Assembly: GCF_009905375.1 (NCBI RefSeq)
Contig: NC_133652.1
Location: 21,401,262 to 21,465,261, forward strand
DNA length: 64,000 bases
Source of the DNA: Apium graveolens
Lineage: Eukaryota; Streptophyta; Magnoliopsida; Apiales; Apiaceae
Reading direction: 5' to 3'
The notes under the pieces were generated by a model. The model made no database searches and had not been told where the DNA came from. It worked only from the letters and a program-made list of their open reading frames with translations. The position numbers and the translations under genes were made by a program. The number at the start of each line of letters is the position of its first letter. The first letter of the stretch is position 1. Positions 58,682-64,000 of the stretch are shown here, one piece after another.

Positions 58682-61251
58682 ATGTCTGACTCCAGCTCCG
58701 ATTCCATGGACCATGTTCCCATAAGCTCAAGAATGAAAAAGAAGGGAGTTAAAAGGCAAAGAACTCCAGTTCTCCATACTAGGGCCGCCATCGAAGATTG
58801 GACGGACGATGAGATTGTTCCTACCACAGGCCAAAAGCCTCGAGGAATTGCTGTTTCAAACGAGGACGCGTCCCGTTCCCAGGACGCGTCAGATTCCCAA
58901 GGTGCAACTCCTTCTCAGGACGCGTCCCCTCTTAGTGTAAGCGAATTTGAAAAGAGGGTTCCCGACCCCGAAACATATCCTGTATCCCCCCAAAAATCTG
59001 ATTCTCCCCTGGAACATTGGGAACCTGAAGACGTTGAAACAGATTGTGACTGGGCCAGGCTTGGTGCCCTAACTGAAGTAGAGAAAAATGCCAGAAAGAA
59101 GAAAGAAGGTAAGCTAGCCTGTGTAGCCCTTGACTCGACTGCAACTGACTGGGAAATCCAATGGCACATGAAGTACTATGACATGGAGGGCATCTGGGCG
59201 CACCCTCTTCGAACCATGAGGCCACACATTTTCAACATTGGGAACCAAAGGATCCCAAGAATGGTGCTTACACCAAAGTTAATTTCCCTGGGTGTGGGCG
59301 CGCCCTTGCATCCATACATTAAGAGAATTTTGAAATGGTACGACGTGGCCCCAGTCCAACTATCACCAAATTCATACAAGCTAGCATGGGCTTTGTATAT
59401 TAACTTATTTTACAGCATCAGGAAATCAATTCCCGGGTACCATTTCCTGGTTGTCAACAAATGGTTGAACAATAAGAGATTTAATGAAGGTAAAATCAGC
59501 CACGAGCGAGACTGGAAGGAGCCATTTTTCTATATTTATGATGTCAAGAGGACGCGCGTTCGCTTCAACTTGGAACCAAGTAAGTTCAATATTTCAGACG
59601 CGTCCTGTGTATCAGGATGCGTCTTACCCTTTATTACCTTCTTTCTCTTTTTATAACCTATTCTCCCCTCTCTAGACAAAAGAACTCAGAAAGAGCTAAC
59701 AAGAAGGAAGAAGAAGAGAGCAGAGAAGGTATTATAGTATGCTGAGAAATATTTCAACCTCAAGGACATGATTACTGAAGAAAATTTGAAGAAAATAGGA
59801 GCTTTGTCTCCACGAGTGGGTTCTCTCTGCAAATTCCGAGACTTCCATAATGGGAAACCCATCCTCACTGCTTCCGAAAAAATCCAAAGGGCTCCAAGCC
59901 ACAGAAATCATTCAGCCAGACATCAACAAAAAGGTGGACTTAGTTCTTAAACATAGGACGCGTCATGGCTTTAGGACGCGTCTCCTTGTGCTCACCTTTC
60001 CTTAATTCTAACCCGACTTATGAACGCTACTTTATATCTGCGTTGTTACCATGGGCGCGCCCTACCCCCCGGGCGCGTCTTTTTTGTAAAATTTTATGGT
60101 TTTGCTATTAATGTTACTTATGCTTTTCCATATATCCGAAGCGCGTCCTAGGTAAGACGCGTCACTTCTCTAGGAGGCACATATATCTATACATTTTTGC
60201 ATTCATCTATATCTGTCATGCATGTAGAATTTTATATCATAATATGGGCGCGTCTTGTTCCAAGGACGCGTCTTCTTGTACTTAACTAATACCTTTTCTT
60301 GTTTATACCACAGATATGGCCTCTCTTCCCAAAGGATTCGCAATCGGGGCCTCCAAAAAGCTAAGGGCCAGGAAACAGGCCCCTACAAAGGTTGATACGA
60401 AGGCAAAAACCTCAACTCCTGTTACAACTCCTTCTCCTCCACCAAAGATAATTGACACCACTGTATTAGACATCCCCGAGAAGGTGGAGGACGCGCCCTC
60501 CAAACGCCAAAAGGTAGTTCCAGACGATCAATCCTTCGTTCTTCGATATCTGGGCGCGTCCTCAGCTGGAAATTTCATAGAGGACGAAGTCAGAGGCTGG
60601 ACCTTCAGGACAGAGCAACAAACAGAAGAGGCCATGGTGAGGGCTGTAGCTGAGCTTCACCTGCACGCTAGGCAAAGTGCTAATATGGCTGCAAGGCTCA
60701 GGGCGCGTCTTGCTGCCACCGACACTGCAAGGAGCCAGGCTGAAGACAAGGTTAAATCTCTGGAAAGATACATTACCCTGTTTGTCCAAGAGAAAGATGC
60801 TGAGATCAAACGCCTGGAGGGGGAGAGGGCGCGTCTTGAGTCAGAAAAGGCTGTGTTGGAAGGTAATGTCTCCTCATTGGAGAAAACAATGGATAGTGTC
60901 ATCGTGCTGAATTCCACCATGCAGCTGGAGCTTGACACTCTGAATGATGACAGGCTGCATGGATGGACAGAGGAGAAAAAGCTAGTTTACCAGCACGGCT
61001 TCCAGGCTGGGTTTGAAGAGTGGTGCTCTGGGTTTATTGCCAACAACTCAGGGTATACATTTTCAAAGTTTGATGCAGATACCCAGATATGGGTCAATGA
61101 TTTCAGGGTCAGGGTCGCAGATTCTATCAAGAACAAGAGGATTTTTCTAGGCTTAGAGGAAGAGGACGCGCCCCCTTCTCCTGCTCCGCTTCAGACTCAA
61201 CCTCCCCCTGCAAATGACCAAGACAAGCCTCAGGACGCGCCTCCTACCTAG
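58682..61251 (+). CDS. Antisense gene of element II: Transposase_28-type protein with coiled coil (degenerate middle)
   Basis: Runs opposite to pol. Exon 1 (ATG 58,682 to donor at 59,580) opens MSDSSSDSMDHVPISS and has an acidic Ser/Pro region with three QDAS units. It then has a domain like the plant 'putative gypsy type transposon' family (Pfam Transposase_28), with APLHPYIKRILKWYDVAPVQ, LSPNSYKLAWALYINLF and WKEPFFYIYDV. Acceptor 'cccctctctag' (59,676) opens exon 2 (KELTRRKKKRAEK..); a TAG at 59,735-59,737 interrupts it and a probable frameshift follows near 59,880. Acceptor 'ataccacag' (60,314) opens exon 3, an open frame from ATG 60,316 to 61,251 (311 residues) with a long coiled coil (about 115-215) and a Pro-rich end. 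Function unknown. Confidence 0.65.
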
Positions 61252-62076
61252 GACGCGTCCTATGTTTTTCATGTATTCTTCCTGAACTATTTTTAAGGGT
61301 GCGGGCCCCTTGAAGCCTTGCAAGTTGTGATGATTATTTTTGAACTTCATTCACTTGCACTTTTTTACTTAAGTAGTCATTTATATGGGCGCGTTTTGTG
61401 TTTAGGACGCGTCACCTTTGACTAATTGTTATTTTTTCTACTCACATGATAAGCAAATTTCCGTAGTGGACGCGTCCTCTATAGTTGGACGCGTCTTTAT
61501 TTGTTTTGGAAAGTGCATGAGCACGGCACTAAGTTGTACTTGTTTATTTAGTCAAGGCACAAAGCACAATGGGGCGCGTCTTAACAATTTGACGCACCTA
61601 AACTTTTTCTCTAAGAAGTACTTCATCTCTCAGGGAGGACGCGTCCTTGGTAGGGACTTGTTATATTAAAATTAAGGAAACATTCAACTGAAAGAGCATC
61701 AACCAATATAACTTGGGCGCGTCCTTGGAAATAGTACACTTCCTAGTTCCATTTTTACTTGAGTTTTATTGTTCCTTTTGACAGCCACTAATTCAGTTAA
61801 CATTCGCATAGAACTATCAATCAGGGCGCGCCCTATGGCTAGGACGCGTCATGCAACCAAGCAAACAAAGCAAATAACTTTTTGGAAAATTTCAAAGATT
61901 TTATTTATAATGCGCTTTGGTGTCAAAAGTGCACCAGTCCCATGGCTACTATGCTCTGTGGGGAAATAAATTCGAAAAAATGACCCTTCAACTAGTTCCA
62001 AGGTAAGTTGTACATGCACTACCCCCCTAGGCTAGGAGGAATTTATTTAATTCTAGCCTATAATCCGGGCATAACC
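61252..62076. other. Spacer between antisense gene and pol
   Basis: Non-coding. It holds about ten copies of the palindromic motif (61,388-61,838) and probable 3' UTR of the antisense gene. The last 200 bp before pol contain none. Confidence 0.6.
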
Positions 62077-63999
62077 CTAAATATATAATAAATGAGGTAC
62101 GTAAGGGGCCAAAGCCGCGCCTTGTTGGTAAAACTTTCGGAGATGTTCCGCATTCCAAGCTCGCGGAACCAACTTCCCTTCCATATCTTCAAGGTGATAA
62201 GGCCCTTTCCACAAGATGGCCTTTATTCTGTACGGTCCTTCCCAATTAGCTCCAAACACTCTATGTTGGGGGTTCTTCGTGTTGGGCATCACTTTCCTAA
62301 GTACCAAATCTCCCACCTTCAGCAATTGTCCCTTTACCTTCCTATTATAATACCTTACGGCGCGTTGTTGATACGCTGCGAGCCTTAGCTGAGAATTTTC
62401 CCTCGTCTCCTCTAAGAGATCCAAATGGAGCCTTTGATTAACCTCGGCATCCTCCCTTCTGTAACAATCTCTGCGAAGCGATCCCGATCCAACTTCCAGG
62501 GGGAACATGGCTTCGTAGCCGTAAGTCAGCATGAACGGAGTTTCTCCCGTAGTAGATCGTGGGGTAGTGTTGTATGACCACATCACCTTCGGGAGTTCTT
62601 CAGGCCAATTTCCTTTGCGTTCCTCCAGTTTGGTTTTGAGGGTATGCTTTATTATTTTGTTAACAGCTTCTGTATGTCCATTGCTTTGAGGATGGTAGAC
62701 CGCGGCAAACTCCTTTTTGATTTTCAACTCCTCACATAGTTGTCGCAACTCCTTGCTATCAAACTGCTTTCCATTGTCGGAGACAAGCTTGTAAGGGATT
62801 CCAAACCTGCACACGATGGAGTTGAAAATAAAATCTCTGATTTTCTTTGCGGTGATAGAGGCCAGTGGCATAGCTTCCGCCCATTTAGTAAAATAATCGA
62901 CCGCGACCACTGCATACTTGACGTCCCCTTTAGCTTTCGGCAATTCTCCGATAAGATCAATTCCCCACATGGCGAACGGCCACGGGCTTGCCATAGGCGT
63001 CAAGAGTGTCGCCAGCATAGATGAGTAGTTTGCAAAGCGCTGGCAGCGATCACATGTCTTGACAAAATTTATAGCATCTTCTTTCATTGTGGGCCAATAA
63101 TATCCCTGGCGCAAAACTTTCATTGCCAACGAACCACCCCCCGAGTAATTTCCACAGATTCCCTCATGTACTTCCCTTAAGATGTAATTTCCTTCTTCTT
63201 CGTCAACACATCTAAGCAGAGGTTGATTGAACCCTCTCTTGTACAGGACTTCGTCATATATCACGTACCTTGCAGCCTGATAATGAAGTCGGCGAGCCTT
63301 AAACTTATCCTCAGGAAGCGTTCCCTTGCGAATGTAGGCCAGAATGGGCGTCATCCATGTTTCCTTGGGAGCCTCATCCACCTGCATAACTTCTATTTCT
63401 GGAATACTAGGAATCTCCTGAATTTCAAGAGGGATGGACCCTAACAACACAGCCTCTTGTTGCGACCCCATTTTTGCGAGAGCATCCGCGTTACTTTTCT
63501 TCTCCCGCGGAACACATTCCAACCTAACTTCTTTGAACATCCCGATCAGGCGTTGTGTGCATCTCAAGTATAATTCTGTTCGCGGGCCTCGCGCTTGAAA
63601 CCCCCTGTTTACCTGATTCACCACCAGCTCTGAATCACTTTTCACAAGTAAGTTTCGTACCCCCATTTCCAAAGCAATTTTTAGGCCATTAATCAGTGCT
63701 TCATACTCCGCATCATTATTGGTTGCATAAAACTTGAAATGAATTGCGCTCATCAGATGGTGGCCTTCCGGAGACACAAGTACTATACCCGCACCCGCTC
63801 CTCCATTGTTAACCGCCCCATCCACATGCAAGATCCACCAAGGATGTGGAAACTCCTCCAAAGACTCCTCAGCATGAGGTGGATGTAGCATTACCAAAGC
63901 TTTATCATCAATTTCAAAATCAAATTCCAACAAGAAATCGGCTAAGGCTTGCCCTTTTATCGCCGTTCGGGGCACATATTCCAAATCAAACTGTCCCAA
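62077..63999 (-). CDS. Gypsy (Tat-like) pol: RNase H and integrase, partial
   Basis: An open frame of 640 residues entering from outside the window and ending at 62,077. The first residues (QFDLEYVPRTAIKGQALADF) are the end of the RT-linked RNase H. A second RNase H follows (about 55-175) with acidic residues in WILHVDGA, NDAEYEAL, SDSELVVN and SNADALAK. The integrase has a zinc-finger region (HEGICGNYSGG ... CDRCQ) and a DDE core: D in GIDLIGEL, D in SDNGKQF, E in NGHTEAVNK. Its C-terminal part ends at NAEHLRKFYQQ with no chromodomain. The second zinc-ligand His is Tyr here (codon 63,145-63,147). No stop or frameshift, so this copy is young. Confidence 0.93.
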   Translation of the reverse strand: MGQFDLEYVPRTAIKGQALADFLLEFDFEIDDKALVMLHPPHAEESLEEFPHPWWILHVDGAVNNGGAGAGIVLVSPEGHHLMSAIHFKFYATNNDAEYEALINGLKIALEMGVRNLLVKSDSELVVNQVNRGFQARGPRTELYLRCTQRLIGMFKEVRLECVPREKKSNADALAKMGSQQEAVLLGSIPLEIQEIPSIPEIEVMQVDEAPKETWMTPILAYIRKGTLPEDKFKARRLHYQAARYVIYDEVLYKRGFNQPLLRCVDEEEGNYILREVHEGICGNYSGGGSLAMKVLRQGYYWPTMKEDAINFVKTCDRCQRFANYSSMLATLLTPMASPWPFAMWGIDLIGELPKAKGDVKYAVVAVDYFTKWAEAMPLASITAKKIRDFIFNSIVCRFGIPYKLVSDNGKQFDSKELRQLCEELKIKKEFAAVYHPQSNGHTEAVNKIIKHTLKTKLEERKGNWPEELPKVMWSYNTTPRSTTGETPFMLTYGYEAMFPLEVGSGSLRRDCYRREDAEVNQRLHLDLLEETRENSQLRLAAYQQRAVRYYNRKVKGQLLKVGDLVLRKVMPNTKNPQHRVFGANWEGPYRIKAILWKGPYHLEDMEGKLVPRAWNAEHLRKFYQQGAALAPYVPHLLYI

Positions 64000-64000
64000 C

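Larger units (their letters stand above)
57285..61850. repeat. Dispersed palindrome GGRCGCGYCC, element II motif field
   Basis: Between 57,285 and 61,850 I count by hand about 45-50 copies or one-mismatch copies of GGACGCGTCC, GGGCGCGTCC or GGGCGCGCCC. They occur in LTR, promoter region, exons, introns and 3' flank alike. Many come in pairs 15-20 bp apart (for example 57,287/57,306; 59,956/59,973; 60,053/60,070; 60,139/60,154; 60,246/60,262; 61,468/61,485; 61,823/61,838). In the adjacent pol gene only two partial matches are seen (about 62,111 and 62,358). The motif is its own reverse complement with R/Y degeneracy and holds two or three CpGs. Confidence 0.85.
54048..64000 (-). mobile_element. 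Gypsy-family element II (Tat-like), 3' part, runs off window
   Basis: Minus-strand element, read right to left: polymerase (RNase H, integrase) 63,999-62,077, a non-coding spacer with an antisense gene, polypurine tract at 57,655, and a 3' LTR at 57,654-54,048 split by a nested element. Gag, protease and RT lie beyond 64,000. Two RNase H segments, no chromodomain, and an antisense ORF between pol and the 3' LTR are together features of the Ty3/gypsy Tat lineage (family knowledge). The LTR matches that of element I. Confidence 0.85.

Noticed and set aside
58915..59225. Minus-strand frames of 84-97 codons opposite the antisense gene
   Set aside because: Shadows of the plus-strand exon; no gag or protease signature that would make them part of the minus-strand element.

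Overview
The window is eudicot nuclear DNA: AT-rich and intron-rich, carrying one large class XI myosin gene inside dense nested transposable elements. I cannot name the species from the sequence. All coordinates were read by hand; exon joins in the myosin were checked by codon phase and close without a frame error (40 exons, 5,160 coding bases, about 1,719 residues).

Layout. 1-2,395 is a satellite-like array of about 175 bp monomers in an alternating two-monomer pattern. 2,470-3,998 is the subterminal-repeat end of a CACTA (En/Spm) transposon. 5,252-10,597 is a Copia LTR retrotransposon with an exact target duplication, which has lost integrase, reverse transcriptase and RNase H but kept gag, a protease remnant and a third ORF. 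It sits inside a Helitron-like repeat whose related copy ends at 12,307. A hAT-type MITE lies at 10,652-11,098.

14,629-37,139 (minus strand) is the myosin XI gene: motor, six IQ motifs, coiled coil and dilute-type globular tail. Two features are unusual. One 243 bp coiled-coil exon is present three times in tandem, in frame. Two exons inside the 4.9 kb intron before the tail are phase-compatible with the upstream exon and would give a shorter motor protein without the dilute domain.

37,500-41,950 is AT-rich repeat DNA with a Helitron-like end and a LINE reverse transcriptase relic. From 41,953 to the window end are two members of one Ty3/gypsy family on the minus strand. Element I (41,953-48,797) has no pol and carries a 56 bp tandem array. 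Element II (54,048 to beyond 64,000) has RNase H and integrase, plus a plus-strand (antisense) gene between pol and its 3' LTR. Between them lies a second, broken copy of part of the myosin gene (48,812-54,047), itself holding a 2.6 kb insertion with a nested TIR element. The 3' LTR of element II is split by a 2,364 bp mini LTR element with apparently identical LTRs.

The strongest unexplained signal is a 10 bp palindrome, GGRCGCGYCC, scattered dozens of times through both gypsy elements: LTRs, antisense gene exons and introns, and every unit of the tandem array. It is often in pairs about 15-20 bp apart and is almost absent from pol. I suggest it is a family-specific protein-binding site, by analogy with the short motifs bound by VANDAL anti-silencing proteins. 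That is inference.
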